This document shows, one piece after another, positions 31,244 through 40,793 of a stretch of 64,000 bases of DNA. The stretch covers positions 98,323,705 through 98,387,704 of the forward strand of contig NC_087062.1 in the NCBI RefSeq assembly GCF_963678635.1. Direction: 5' to 3'. The notes under the pieces are model-generated. The model worked only from the letters and a program-made list of their open reading frames with translations. It was not told the origin of the DNA and did no database searches. A program made the translations under genes and the position numbers. Source of the DNA: Symsagittifera roscoffensis. Taxonomy: Eukaryota > Xenacoelomorpha > Acoela > Convolutidae. Numbering within the stretch: the first letter of the stretch is position 1; each line of letters begins with the position of its first letter.

Positions 31244-33045
31244 GCCGCCAACTTGGATCACTACACCGATCAAATTCCCACCCAACCAATCTTACCTCTC
31301 CAATCCCAATAATACCACTTTTTGCTTTTCTGCCACCCGATTTTCCATCTAGTAATGTAACATCAGGCATGAATTCCGACACTAATTCACACATCTCAGT
31401 TTTATATTCCATCTCACAACTCAATAACCCGAATATTGAAACCCCCGATGAATTTGCCGACTCAGAACCATCCCCATCCAATAATTTTCATAACTCTTCT
31501 AATTTTTCTCAACCCCCTTTTCAACCCATATTATCCAATAACCCTGACCCAATCACTCCCACACCCTCTTATGCTTCCCAAGTTACCCCAACCTACTCCT
31601 CATACCATTCTGACCAATCATCTCATTCTCCAGACACCCCCCGAATCTCCCCAGAGCTAGATAATTTTATTACCCTTCAACAACAACCCTATCACCTTAA
31701 TACCCCAACCCTAAACCAAATCTCCTCCACAATAAATTCATCCAACCCCCCTACCCCTACACCCTCTTCAAATTATACTGAATCATTAGCACCATCATCC
31801 ACATCAACTGAATCTTCACTCAACACTAATAGAGCTTACCGCACTTTTAAAAGAAAGTTCCCCAACCATCCTTTCCCAGCAAAACCAGGAACAGCCCGTG
31901 AATACATCAACCACCCCAAGCATACTAACACAAAAGAATTTTTAGCCATCACTTTACCCTCATTCCCACAATACACCTTAAACACCCCCCACGACACTAA
32001 CGAAACACGCAACTTTGTAGATGAATACGTTTTAATGCCCACCCTCTCTTGGACCTCATATTATCATTTTACTAACCCTCTTTGCTTACCTTTATCTAAC
32101 ACTCACATCGATATAGAGCGAAATACGGACATGCTATATCGACTCACTACACCACTAACCGCTAGACAATTTACTTACGTTGGATATAAAAAATCACTAA
32201 AAACACACACTGCACCTAGAGCTAACGAATATACACTCGAATACTATGATCACAACATCATCAGAGCTAACCAAGATCAATTCTTAGACGACGATCGCTT
32301 CGCTAATCCACAAATTACTGAGAAATTTTTCATCAAAACACCATATATATTTACACTAAACATCTTCGACCGAAAGTTTGATCACATTATTTCAGAAGCA
32401 CTAACAGACACACAAGCATACGAAGGTTTTAAAGAACGCTTCCAAATATTTTCACTAACCTTTCATTTCCTTGCACCACACGAAAGAGATTTACACTGCT
32501 CACACGATATTATGTTGCGCACTAAACAAACCCACACATATAGTTATTATCGCTTCATCCAAAATCACTTTGACCTACACACACCCTCTAGACAACCACA
32601 CCATCGTTTTCAATTCATTAATTCCAAATACACTTCACCATTTTTCCTAAATTTCACATATTGTATTAAAGACACTAACCTCCATGGTATTCTTCGTAAT
32701 TATGACCCCATAACCCAAATGTACATCTTCTGTCCCATCACCAAGACCTTCAACGCCGAAGAATCCCGACCCTTCCTTATCCCGCACGAGTTTGTACAAC
32801 CTATAGAAATCCCAATTTTAGAATTCATCCACAACACTAAATTCAATCACAAATTATATAATCTAATCCAAAACACACCTTATGAGTTTGCAGTTGGCAC
32901 TGAAGAACTAACCACTATTAAGGCACTACAATTGCTTTGGCCACTGCTTCAAACTAAAAATATCATCCGCATCTTAGCTAAACTACTAACAACTTCAGAA
33001 CTAATCCACGACATCTTCCCCCACGGTTTTTTCCCCGACGACTAA
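31240..33045 (+). CDS. 601-aa accessory protein of unknown function
   Basis: Starts in the Env stop (ATGA). Residues 1-200 are low complexity, rich in Ser, Pro, Asn and Thr (PTPTPSSNYTESLAPSSTST). Residues 200-601 look globular, with many aromatic residues and His, e.g. FPAKPGTAREYINH near 211-224 and FDRKFDHIISEAL near 375-387, and end IFPHGFFPDD. No signal peptide or membrane segment is evident. I know no retroelement protein like it. The coding strand is notably C-rich and A-poorer than Gag-Pol and Env, suggesting a different origin or constraint. The stop is followed within three bases by a consensus splice donor. Confidence 0.8.
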   Translation: MSRQLGSLHRSNSHPTNLTSPIPIIPLFAFLPPDFPSSNVTSGMNSDTNSHISVLYSISQLNNPNIETPDEFADSEPSPSNNFHNSSNFSQPPFQPILSNNPDPITPTPSYASQVTPTYSSYHSDQSSHSPDTPRISPELDNFITLQQQPYHLNTPTLNQISSTINSSNPPTPTPSSNYTESLAPSSTSTESSLNTNRAYRTFKRKFPNHPFPAKPGTAREYINHPKHTNTKEFLAITLPSFPQYTLNTPHDTNETRNFVDEYVLMPTLSWTSYYHFTNPLCLPLSNTHIDIERNTDMLYRLTTPLTARQFTYVGYKKSLKTHTAPRANEYTLEYYDHNIIRANQDQFLDDDRFANPQITEKFFIKTPYIFTLNIFDRKFDHIISEALTDTQAYEGFKERFQIFSLTFHFLAPHERDLHCSHDIMLRTKQTHTYSYYRFIQNHFDLHTPSRQPHHRFQFINSKYTSPFFLNFTYCIKDTNLHGILRNYDPITQMYIFCPITKTFNAEESRPFLIPHEFVQPIEIPILEFIHNTKFNHKLYNLIQNTPYEFAVGTEELTTIKALQLLWPLLQTKNIIRILAKLLTTSELIHDIFPHGFFPDD

Positions 33046-33048
33046 CAG

Positions 33049-33127
33049 GTAAGTATGAATTAAATGAATATAACTAACTAATTGAAATATTAAAAAACTC
33101 ACCATACTTTATCCATGTTTTCCTTAG
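33049..33127 (+). other. Candidate 3'-UTR intron
   Basis: CAG/GTAAGT at 33046-33054 is a perfect metazoan donor. A branch-like TAACTAAC occurs at about 33071, and TCCATGTTTTCCTTAG ends at 33127 (alternative AG at 33135). Length 79 or 87 nt. It starts three bases after the stop of the 601-aa ORF. Confidence 0.55.
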
Positions 33128-33919
33128 ATTTTTAGCCTTCATCCGACGATCACCTACAAAAACCACAAAAAACAAATAAAGATCGCAAATTTCATCAAAC
33201 AGACTTCAACAATTCTATTAATCTCTTACACTTATAAATTTATAAATTTAATACCAATGCAATAAATTCATTTCTAAAATTTTCCCCACAAGCAGTAAAT
33301 CTAATTATAATGAAAATTTGTAACTTAAAATTCCCCCATAACTAGCAGTAAATTTCCAAATTCTATGCAGTAAATTAATAAAATGCAATTGCAGTACTAA
33401 CCTTTTGATATTTTCATTCATTCGCACAGAAATTCTATCCACACTCGCACAGCTCGCCCACGAAGAATTGTTTAAAATAATGAATTTCAGTTTCAAGTTT
33501 TCACACTCAACAACTCTAACATATATTAACATGTTTCAAACTTTCCTTTAACCCGGTTGGAAAGGAATCATATACTAAACAAAACTAACCAACGCAGCTT
33601 ACTAAATACCACAAATCATAGAATAACAGCATGACTAAGAAAAGGAAACCAACGGTACCCAAACCGGATTAACCCAGTTTAAAACTGGATAATTTATTCT
33701 TTTGAAGACTATTATAAAGTCTAAGAAAGAAATAATAAAACACAAAAAAGTCGAAAGACAAACCCATACCACGAACAATTTACTTTTTGGAAAAAGGACA
33801 TAACCAACAAGACATAAGAAAAACCACAACAAACCCAACATAAAACGTTGTCACATAACAGGACCCCTCACAAAAACCGCATGAAATCATACTCCCATTC
33901 CTGGCCTAACCCACCAGGA

Positions 33920-33939
33920 AGGACGTCCTGAGCATGCTC
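33920..33939. repeat. Two back-to-back 10-bp perfect palindromes
   Basis: AGGACGTCCT (33920-33929) is followed directly by GAGCATGCTC (33930-33939). They are flanked on both sides by GGCCTAACCCACC. It is the most GC-rich spot in the element's 3' region. Confidence 0.8.
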
Positions 33940-34653
33940 TATAGCCGGCCTAACCCACCGCGCTACATCCACGCTTTGTGACCACACCTCTATTTTTAAT
34001 AAGAGCTACTCAAGTGTGAGTAACTCTTCAAAATAACCGAACTAAAACAAAAAGCTTTTGTGAAAACAACTAACTAAAATCATAATTAAAAAATATTAAA
34101 CTAATAAATGTTTTATAAAATGTAAATTACATTATGCAATACATAGATCAGAATACAACACCAAGGACGAACATCTAAAGACAAAACGACCCCACTACAC
34201 TCGAGAGAGAATAACCAACCACAATCGATATGCCACTCACAATCACAACTCAAAGGATTTAGAGTACGACTTGACTTCGCAGAAAAGGACTTCATTGAAC
34301 TAGACCAATGACCACCTCGATGTTCAAGTATACGTACAGATCCGAGTAACCAGGCATCCCCTCCACGCACAATCTCCACGCCATTCCCAAACTAGATCAG
34401 ACACAAAAGAAGTTCTCCACGCAGAACAGAAAAACCTGACATAGCAAACCATTCTGAAATCAGATTTGAGTTTGTTGCAAAGACTTAGTCGTTGTCACTA
34501 GAAGACACAACGTCTTATGTCTCTAACTCCAGCTTCCTGGAACTTCTTTAACAAAAAAGGAAACAGAAGAAATATGATGTTCGCCAAACACCAACGTCCA
34601 TCATCCATCCTTCGAATTGCAGAAGAACTATTCTAAAAAACTCTGTAAAACCC

Positions 34654-34660
34654 GGATGGG
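34654..34660 (+). promoter_or_regulatory. Short candidate polypurine tract
   Basis: GGATGGG abuts the 3' LTR start. It is shorter and has one T, so plus-strand priming here is only inferred from position. A longer purine run lies about 90 bp upstream. Confidence 0.4.
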
Positions 34661-35070
34661 TGGAACCTGATCTAAACTACATTTTATGATTGGATAAATT
34701 AGATATTTTACCAATGTAAAGTATTTAATATTAACCAATCATGATCCATCTAACTAACAACCCACTTATTTGTAAGTGCTGAAGTTACTTGTAATTTCAG
34801 CACCAGAGAGATTTGAATTTAACTTAGAAATTAGTTGGACTCTCCCGAGCACTTCAGCAGCCGCAATAGACCAGTATACCCTAGATCTATTGAGCCTAGC
34901 AGAGACTAGTTAAACAACCTGAGACTAGATAGTATAAGAGTAAGATTAGGATCGGTATTAGACTAAGAAGTTGCACGAATCTATCCGGCCGAAAATAAGA
35001 TAGCGTGACGAGCAGACGGTGTACCCTATCCGAAATTACTCTATGAGTTAACCAACTCGGTCCTAACTCA
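34661..35070 (+). repeat. 3' long terminal repeat
   Basis: 410 bp, no difference from the 5' LTR found by eye. Followed by the target duplication CAAT (35071-35074). Confidence 0.97.
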
Positions 35071-35084
35071 CAATGTTTGTTTTG

Positions 35085-35391
35085 AGTGAATTGGCGCTGA
35101 TGATCAAAACAATCCAACAAAAGACCTATTCCAGCAATTGTTTTGAACAAGTGACTGCTCAAATGCATAGTTGAAAATTTACTTGGCCCGGCGTCGAAAA
35201 ACGGTCGCACCTTTTTTGGCGATACAATCATTAAAAAGTCTTGGGCGCTTATACCAGAAAGTTAGACAAATTTAGAAACAACAAAACTGCTAGTGAGAAT
35301 CCTATGCATACATTGGAACAATCACGTTTCCAAAATTATCGCTGGAACAAGTCTTTTGTTGAACTGTTTTGATCATCAGCGCCAATTCACT
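35085..35391. mobile_element. MITE-like element with ~60-bp terminal inverted repeats
   Basis: AGTGAATTGGCGCTGATGAT at 35085 is repeated inverted, ending at 35391, and the match extends about 60 bp inward with some mismatches (caacaaaagac / gtcttttgttg). The LTR element ends 14 bp before its left tip. No coding capacity. Confidence 0.75.
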
Positions 35392-35503
35392 AAAAAAAAC
35401 TTGGTCCCTATATAACTTAGAACTTAAATCGGACATCAAAATTTCATACCCTTCAAAAAAAATTAGGTTAGCCGAAGTTATACAGAAAGCAAAAAAAAAG
35501 ATT

Positions 35504-35569
35504 TCGTATTGGCATTCGAACGTAGTTTTAGTCTGATGACGGTCCAATGCGCTACATACTAGAATAACC
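35504..35569 (-). repeat. tRNA-derived SINE head
   Basis: The minus strand reads CTAGTATGTAGCGCATTGGA, then CATCAGACTAAAACTACG and TTCGAATGCC. The A-box and B-box-like parts have tRNA spacing and an anticodon-arm-like middle. Confidence 0.65.
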
Positions 35570-36587
35570 AATCAAAAGAACAAAAATATTTGTAGACTTT
35601 AACTAATTTCTGCAGATTTCTTGCCAAATCAAATTATGGTCATTCCTCGTACTGAAAAAAAACTCTTTCTGTGTCTTGGCGTTCAGCTCGCTTCGGTGCT
35701 CCGTACCAATAATCGTCAGGCGGTCTGTGGATTAACAAACACGTATAACGTATCAGTCCCATTCCAGTAAGCCTTCCAAATCAATCCATCCGATGAACTC
35801 ACGCCAACGTCACTGAACTAAACTAGGTTGACATCCTGGCATGTTCATTTTTATGGCAGGCAAACAATCTAGTTCAAATACACCACCCGCGATGAGACTT
35901 TTTCACTATTCAGAAATTAAAGTGAGCGCTCAGATAGGAAAATCAAATAACTTTGGTTTCAAAAATCATGTCCCTTTTTACCACTCTTCCTGACATTGAA
36001 ACAGGTTCTCATTTCAAATAATTGCCATCAATTTTTATGACCCAAAAAATCCATTAGCTTTTGCCATCCGCATACTAACTCTTAACATATGACTAACCAT
36101 TATCACGCCTTCAAGTCACATAAACGTGACAAAAGTAAAGTTGAAAAGAAATTTCCCTTCTCTTTTTGATTTTGAAAAAAAAATGGAAAACCCAAATAAA
36201 TATATGCTCTGCTTTATTTAGCATAGAGATGTGATGAAGCTTTCGATGAACGATAACGCTCGACTCGCGTTCTAGAAGTGACCAAAGCTCCGTCTCTCAA
36301 CCGAAAAGTTGGCGCTTCGAGACCTACTACTATTCGCACTCGTTTCTTGAGGGAGTGGCAAAAATATCCAGCCCAGGAAAATCACCAAAAATTAATGTTA
36401 TTTTCAAGCACGCCACAACAGTGGTTCTCCGTAAAGATCTCGTATGTTGGTCTTTTACCTCGTGATTGAAACGTCTTTAAAATGGTGAAAATTCATGAGC
36501 CTTCAAAGCCGACAAAAAAAAACGATAGTCCGACAGATTAATATTTTCCCAGTAATTTTTTTAAATTCCTTAGATATAAAAATAAGG
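35570..36587. other. No gene seen
   Basis: About 1 kb, AT-rich. No exon, RNA gene or recognisable repeat beyond short A-runs. Confidence 0.5.
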
Positions 36588-36657
36588 TCCGGTCGGGACT
36601 CAAATCCCAGACTCAGTTCTCAAGGCACGAACTTTAGCTATATACTAAATAAGCAGG
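36588..36657 (-). repeat. tRNA-derived SINE head
   Basis: The minus strand has TATTTAGTATATAGCTAAAG, then GAACTGAGTCTGGGATTTGAGTCCCGACCGG in parts resembling a tRNA T-arm (GGGATTTGAGTCCC). Spacing fits an A-box/B-box pair. Confidence 0.55.
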
Positions 36658-36669
36658 ACTGGAAAGTTA

Positions 36670-37798
36670 GTGAGGTTTCAAGAAAGTTGTTTTTTAGAAT
36701 AGTCTTGTTCCCGATTATACAAGTACAATTGCTCTTGCAGGTACCACTACTGACCTTCCTACAAGCTGTTATCAAGATAAACGTTATCTGCAGCGGAAAA
36801 AAAAACAGACTCTACGCCATAGTTCCTTCCGACCCGTATTAAGGGGGTGTTCCGAACAACAAGTACTGAAAAATATAGTTTGAGCATATTAGGGATTTAA
36901 TGAACAAATTCGTTTTCCTCAATTCAACTTGGACTGATCAATTCAACGCGAATGAGTTTGAAAAAAATCGCTGCGCTCAAATGAGTCGCGCTTAATCGTT
37001 TGCGTATCATAGATAGCTTAGAAAGCGCGCGCATTTTACAAAAAAGGATCACAGATTGAAAATTTTTTCAAAAATGAAACCAGGGCGTCGATATCTTCAA
37101 CGGGACATAAAAATCTCGCATAACTTATTATTTCGATAAAATTTGCCCTAAAATGCGCGACTTGCGATGGAAAAAAGGACAGACTATAAATCACTATGCT
37201 TGCAAGATCGATTGTGTAAACATGCTCAAAATTAATAAAACTATAATTGGCTTTGATCTCAAAAAATATAATGTTTGAAAATTAGGCGCCGCGCTTGCAA
37301 TACTCACGCATCAGGGTCATTGGGTGTTTAAAAGCGTAAAAATTTAGTTGTATCCAGCCTAACTTGAATGCAGAAAAATGCTTAACTTGAATGCAGAAAG
37401 AAGCGTAGAAATTTTGTTGAAGGCAGCTTCACATGAATGCAGAAAAATTAAAACTTTTCTCAGCTGCTCGCCGCGTATTCCAGCAGAAAGCAACATAAGA
37501 ATGAGAAACAATTTGGGACCGGATGATTTCAAATATAGCCAGATGGACAGTTTGAAAAGTGTCGATGAACTCAGGAAACTACAAAGAAATTACTGACTAT
37601 TTTTCAAGTTTTCGAAAAATTACTTGTTACAGTTCGTGTTCGGTACATTTCAAAAACATTTTTATCATTGACGCTTTGTCGCTAAAATTGACCCAATTAG
37701 AGGCAACTGGATGAACAGGAAAACTTTATATGTGAAAGAAAAAAAGGAATCAACAAAACACGAACTCTGATTCGGTCGCTATCTCAGAAAGCATAAGA
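36670..37798. other. No gene seen
   Basis: AT-rich spacer. A short phrase acttgaatgcagaaa recurs three times around 37365-37445. No coding evidence. Confidence 0.5.
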
Positions 37799-37881
37799 TT
37801 TACGGGTTCTTTCCCATTATCACCCCTCCCAGAAAATAAATAGCCCTCCAAAAAAAATTAGTAAAAACAAATTATAGCCAA
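37799..37881 (-). repeat. Solo 83-bp Penelope-end repeat
   Basis: TTTACGGGTTCTTTCCCATT through TATAGCCAA matches 38848-38929 and 41906-41987 almost exactly. Those two are the 3' ends of the Penelope-like copies. Here only the end is present. Confidence 0.85.
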
Positions 37882-37894
37882 CGGGCAATTGGAA

Positions 37895-38230
37895 AAACTC
37901 AATGAAAGCAAGGAAACAGAAAAACAACTGACTTGTTTTTTGTAAAAACTTACAACTTTCGAATTTCAATGTAGAAAAATATATGGCCTTAACCATCTTT
38001 GAATTTCAAGACAAATTTATTAATGACACTTTTTTGATAAAAGCAACTCAATTTGAGAAAACTGGATCAGTATATAAAGTGCTTATTCCTCCGAGAAACC
38101 TTAAAAATAAATTTTACTTTCGCAACCAAAATTCGTTGACGTTTTTTGCGCCAATTCCACGTTCGTATTTCGAGAAGGCTATTTACGTCACTTTCAGCAG
38201 ATGAATTTCAACTGAACTCGAAAAGTGCAA
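37895..38230. repeat. Dispersed repeat family R1, copy
   Basis: Matches 14080-14390 and 59800-60070 in order: tcaatg-aagcaaggaaac, tttcgaatttcaa, gaatttcaaga, cttttttgataaaa, caatttgagaaaactggatc, gctatttacgtcacttt. Non-coding. Confidence 0.6.
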
Positions 38231-38422
38231 ATATATCTACGTGCATTCAAAAAAGCAATTCCATTGCACTATATGTGCGGCTAAACATCAAAACGGAAAT
38301 GTTTATCAGACAGGATGAGTGTATGTAAAGTAAACGATTTAATTTATTATTATTCTTTATATTATGATCAATACTCTAAAAAACTGGGAAAGATAGCCAA
38401 CTAGATACGAAAGTTTTTGAAA

Positions 38423-38686
38423 TCACAATTTTTCTGGCAAATTGTTGACTGATTTTTCGTGTTGAGACTGTGATGTTGTATGTGCCAATTGAATCAAGCC
38501 CACCAAGCTTTGCATTTCTCTTTGGAATTGAAGTGCCATTTCTTTCTGTTCTTTTTGAATTATCTGCACTTCCTCGCATATATGTTTGAATTCCCTTCTG
38601 ATTTCAGACAATTCCTGCCGTATTTCTACAGCTTCTTCCTCTTTAGCTACCTCCTTATGACTTCCTTTGTCACTAGTTTCACTCAT
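38423..38686 (-). CDS. 87-aa coiled-coil protein (possible)
   Basis: ATG at 38686, stop at 38423. Residues about 15-65 are a strong heptad-like coiled coil rich in Glu, Gln and Lys (AVEIRQELSEIRREFKHICE). Such N-terminal coiled coils are common in retroelement ORF1 or Gag proteins and in some host proteins. It lies between two copies of the 83-bp Penelope end, about 1 kb apart. It may be a fragment of a larger protein or an exon. Confidence 0.45.
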   Translation of the reverse strand: MSETSDKGSHKEVAKEEEAVEIRQELSEIRREFKHICEEVQIIQKEQKEMALQFQREMQSLVGLIQLAHTTSQSQHEKSVNNLPEKL

Positions 38687-39179
38687 TCTGACCTTGAAAA
38701 TTGTGGAACTCGTGCATATGATGAAGAGCGAGAAAATACGACACCTTCTGAGAAGCTGGTGAAATATGACCTAGGTTGAGCAGAGCTGGCAGAAAAAAAA
38801 ATCACTTTACAATTCACTTCATTTTATCAAAGGCAATTTTCCTTTCATTTACGGGTTCTTTCCCATTATCACCCCTCCCAGAAAATTATAGCCCTCCAAA
38901 AAAAATTAGTAAAAACAAATTATAGCCAAAGATCTGAAAAAATGGAATCCTGTCTAAATGCTCTAAAAATTATTTAACCAATCAAATTTAAACAACTGTA
39001 ATTACATAATAAATTACGTAACCATTAATAACAATTTCCTGTAATTTTCTGAGATTTTTTAGCTTTTTAATCTTTGATTGTTATAAAATTTCGTTTTGGT
39101 AATATTTTCCAACTCGGAAATGTCAGTTTTTGAGTTTTAGCTATGTTATACATGAACTACAATTTAAGTGTTAATTCCC

Positions 39180-39530
39180 CCTTCCTGAGTTCATCTCGTG
39201 TGTTGAATTCATCGAGTGTGTCGGCCTCTCCCTCCAAATATGCAAAAGCCACTAGTGCGAGTAGCTTCTGAGTGTTGGCTGTTTGGTCTATAACCTCTGA
39301 CTTCAGCTCCGCATTACCGCCTACCTCCTTATTACGTTCTAACGAGTGTTGCCCTACTGGGGAGTCCTCTTGTGGTGTTCATCGACCCTCGTTGCTAAAT
39401 GTCTGACTGTCTGGCCAACAAAAGGGGAGTTACATCCACTACATGTAAACTTATACACCACTTTGAATCTCAGTTCACAAGCAAAAGAAGTTTTGAGGGA
39501 TGGCAAGCATGTTTTCAATTTTCTTGTTGT
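39180..39530 (-). pseudogene. GIY-YIG endonuclease, copy 1, frameshifted
   Basis: Same sequence as the intact-frame nuclease at 42217-42579, but copy 1 reads tcctcttgtgg where copy 2 reads tcctctttgtgg. The one-base loss breaks the frame inside the domain. The nuclease would nick target DNA for priming in Penelope-like elements. Confidence 0.85.
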
Positions 39531-39881
39531 AAAAATTATTTATGCCCCGGATATTTGCCGAACCTTTGCAGCTAACAGTTTAGATGGATTGCCTCGATAT
39601 TGCATTGTAAAATGGGGGGTGAGTCTTTCAACCATTTATCATTTCTCGGTTCTGGTGCCGTCACGTCTAAATTTTTCTTCCCCTCAATGATCTGGTTAAG
39701 AGTCTCAAATTTTCCCATGTTGAGGTACTTCTACAAACACTATGGACCGTCCCTTCATTAAGGTTTTTTGCTTGTATTGCATGCAAAGGAGTGCAATCTG
39801 TAAAAATTAGAATAAGGCCGGTATCAGTGGGAGTTTGGTACCACCCTTATGTGAGCTTTTTTCCTGAGTCCACGCTGACAT

Positions 39882-40331
39882 TTAAATCCAAAAAGGCAAT
39901 ACTACCATTACCATAGGTTCTTCTAGGGTGAACTGCAAGTTTGGATGCAATTTAACAGCAGCCTCGAGGACTACATCAAGATCACCTTTAACAGTTCTAA
40001 CTATGTCGTCCACATATCTTAGAAAAACTTTAAAACCAGTCTCAGTCCGATCTGCTTCTTGTTGTTTTTTGCATTTTCTGCAAAACCATACTGTTTCAGC
40101 GATGTCTGCGTATTCTAATTCAAGTATGTTACCACACCCTAAGTGGTACCATATTAAACAAGCTTCGCATTCTACCCCTGGAGTTCGATATGTCACCTTT
40201 TTGTGACATCCAGGGCAGACTTTCTTCTTATCCTCCTTTAGCACAGTCAATTTTGGTACTTCTTTCATTAATGCAGGTTCGTATTCTTTGAGCCACAAAT
40301 TGGCTAGTAATACTGCAAGGGAGACGCCCAT
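39882..40331 (-). pseudogene. RT palm with embedded PHD finger, copy 1
   Basis: One frame reads MGVSLAVLLANLWLKEYEP (RT motif B), then CPGC, CEACLIWYHLGC and VWFCRKC, then FLRYVDDIVRTV (RT motif C with the catalytic aspartates). The Cys/His pattern is C-x2-C, C-x2-C, H-x2-C, C-x2-C, with Trp two residues before the seventh ligand. That is a complete C4HC3 PHD finger of about 50 residues, in frame within the polymerase. PHD fingers usually read histone H3 tails. The frame ends shortly after YVDD, so the gene is decayed. Confidence 0.85.
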
Positions 40332-40349
40332 TGCTAAACCGTCTTTTTG

Positions 40350-40793
40350 TTAATACCACAAACCATTGCATTTAAAATGTACCTTACTCACTGCCAAAAT
40401 TAGTAGTTTTTGCATAGTTTTGCGAGATATTTCCGGAGGATTAATTCGCTCATATAATCTCCTCAGGGCTATTTCAACGGCGTTTTGAAGCGGGATATTA
40501 AAGTATAAACTCTTTACATCAACGAACATTATACTTTCACCAGAGTCCGTTTTTTTCAAGATCTCCCTGGCCATTTGAGTGTTTGTTTCTCTGTTTGCCC
40601 CCTCGATTTTATCAAAGTATTTTGCCAATGTTTTATTTAGGTGGTCATATGAGCTACCAGGTAAAGAAAGGACGGGACGACAAGGTGTGCCTTGTTTGTG
40701 TTTTTTTGTTAAACTATACAGCCTAGCTGGGTGCGCCCCCATTGATCTCAACCTAGTATACCGCGCTTCGCTAATATCGTCCTTCTTTTTCAT
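40350..40793 (-). pseudogene. RT fingers and motif A, copy 1
   Basis: ARLYSLTKKHKQGTPCRPVL is the conserved early RT block of Penelope-like elements, and IMFVDVKSLYFNIPL is motif A. The frame ends with LWY followed by TAA at 40346-40350, where copy 2 has a sense codon. Confidence 0.88.

Larger units (their letters stand above)
33128..34660 (+). other. 3' non-coding region of the element
   Basis: About 1.5 kb without a plus-strand gene. It contains the phrase GGCCTAACCCACC twice (33903 and 33949), two adjacent 10-bp palindromes, and a purine-rich AAAAAAGGAAACAGAAGAAA near 34553. A minus-strand frame of 88 codons at 34113-34379 has no supporting signal. Confidence 0.6.
16098..35070 (+). mobile_element. 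Intact 18,973-bp Ty3/gypsy-class retrovirus-like element
   Basis: Bounded by 410-bp direct LTRs (16098-16507 and 34661-35070) that begin TGG and end TCA and look identical base for base. It is flanked by CAAT target duplications. A tRNA-type primer site follows the 5' LTR. The order leader ORF, basic ORF, Gag-Pol, two small hydrophobic ORFs, a methionine-free ORF, Env and a 601-aa ORF is all on the plus strand. The order PR-RT-RNaseH-IN, the zinc knuckle and the GPY/F module place it with Ty3/gypsy (Metaviridae). Its length is two to three times that of ordinary gypsy elements. Identical LTRs and open frames throughout imply recent insertion. Confidence 0.96.

Noticed and set aside
34113..34379. 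88-codon minus-strand frame inside the 19-kb element
   Set aside because: Antisense to the element, no domain, and overlaps non-coding 3' DNA. A retroviral antisense gene cannot be excluded, but nothing supports it.
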